64,000 nt of DNA from JAHRVQ01 sp964548025 (lineage in GTDB: Bacteria > Pseudomonadota > Gammaproteobacteria > Pseudomonadales > Azotimanducaceae), in the NCBI GenBank assembly GCA_964548025.1, contig CAZJRI010000007.1:7648-71647 (forward strand), written 5' to 3'. Each line of letters starts with the position of its first letter. Within the stretch, counting starts at the first letter, position 1. Under the pieces are notes generated by a model that was not told the DNA's origin, searched no databases, and saw nothing but the letters and a program-made list of their open reading frames with translations. The translations under genes and the position numbers were made by a program. Shown here piece by piece: positions 63,686 through 64,000 of the stretch.

Positions 63686-64000
63686 ATGAAGAAGATAACA
63701 ATAACCCTGATATTGTTTATATTTTGTCAGTTTACATTTGCNNNNNNNNNNNNNNNNNNNNNNNNNNNNNNNNNNNNNNNATCGCCAAGGTGTGATGGGC
63801 GTGGTTGGTGGTCACATGAATTCAATTGTCGCGATCCTTCGTGGTGGAGTTCATGCGGGTGATCTGAAGATGCACGCGCAGGGGATGGCCAATATCTCAA
63901 GCATTGTTCCGACTGTATTCCCTGAAGGCAGCGGAGATGGCAAGACTGAGGCTCTGGCAGTGATCTGGGAAAAGCCGGATGCATTCAAAAAGGCAATGGA
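63686..64000 (+). CDS. Cytochrome c' (class II), gapped and 3' truncated
   Basis: The gene starts at ATG 63686 with a signal peptide (KKITITLILFIFCQFTFA). After a 39-N gap it continues with RQGVMGVVGGHMNSIVAIL and MANISSIVPTVFPEGSG, the pattern of class II cytochrome c' four-helix proteins. The C-terminal CxxCH heme site lies beyond the window. The two parts are not in the same frame as written, so the gap length is off by a base or two. Expected to be a periplasmic heme protein that binds NO or similar ligands. Confidence 0.78.
63742..63780. other. Assembly gap (39 N)
   Basis: The N run falls inside the cytochrome c' gene, between signal peptide and first helix. The reading frames on the two sides disagree, so its length is only an estimate. 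Confidence 0.95.

Overview
The window is a stretch of gammaproteobacterial chromosome. Gene content and order (waaG-waaP-kinase-hldE-waaA, parE/parC, serB-fimX, psd-rhdA-orn-queG-nnr-tsaE-amiB-mutL-miaA-hfq-hflX-hflKC-purA-rnr-rlmB-rpsF-rpsR-rplI-dnaB-alr, nrdR-ribD-ribH-nusB-thiL-pgpA-ribA-dxs-ispA-xseB) closely follow what I know of Pseudomonas aeruginosa (roughly PA5010 to PA4930, then PA4057 to PA4042). The pomA/pomB pair beside xseB is a Vibrio/marine-type arrangement. Moderate base composition, sodium-type flagellar motor genes, type IV pilin/FimX and LPS-core kinases suggest a motile, possibly marine, Gram-negative outside the well-known genera. Two runs of N (34193-34202 and 63742-63780) show this is draft or metagenome assembly, and each cuts a gene.

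Layout. 1-12.4 kb: LPS core and lipid A genes. They comprise a double WaaG fusion, WaaP, a two-domain kinase, a GT4 enzyme, LpxL, HldE, an aldo/keto reductase with an FAD oxidoreductase, WaaA, an ArsC-type reductase and a YqiB-like protein. 12.7-21.5 kb: topoisomerase IV (parE, parC), an AhpA/Smp-like membrane protein, serB and the c-di-GMP effector fimX. 21.6-25.8 kb: the EF-P beta-lysylation module (epmB, efp, epmA), psd and rhdA. 26-37.7 kb: orn, queG and the nnr-tsaE-amiB-mutL-miaA-hfq-hflX-hflK-hflC block, closed by a clear terminator. 37.7-49.7 kb: DUF2065, purA, a pilin gene, tRNA-Leu(CAG), rnr, rlmB, the rpsF-rpsR-DUF2232-rplI operon, dnaB, alr and radA. 49.8-52.4 kb: a DUF3179 lipoprotein with an in-frame TGA, and ettA. 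52.6-61 kb: nrdR-ribD-ribH-nusB-thiL-pgpA-retropepsin-ribA facing xseB-ispA-dxs. 61.2-64 kb: pomA, pomB, a PilZ-like protein and a gapped cytochrome c'.

Most of the window is core housekeeping DNA; I see no prophage, transposon, CRISPR array or defence island. The observation I would follow first is the DUF3179 gene (49814-50746). It is full length, with one reading-frame interruption: a TGA exactly where the family's conserved Cys of the CPL motif belongs, and a small hairpin with G in its loop lies downstream at a distance suitable for a bacterial SECIS. It is a candidate selenoprotein; a nonsense mutation or base-call error is the alternative. Others worth a look are the tandem WaaG-WaaG fusion, the frameshifted thiL, the missing riboflavin synthase and DHBP synthase genes between ribD and ribH, and 13-14 bp tandem repeats with TCGA-type cores in front of orn, dnaB and the cytochrome c' gene.
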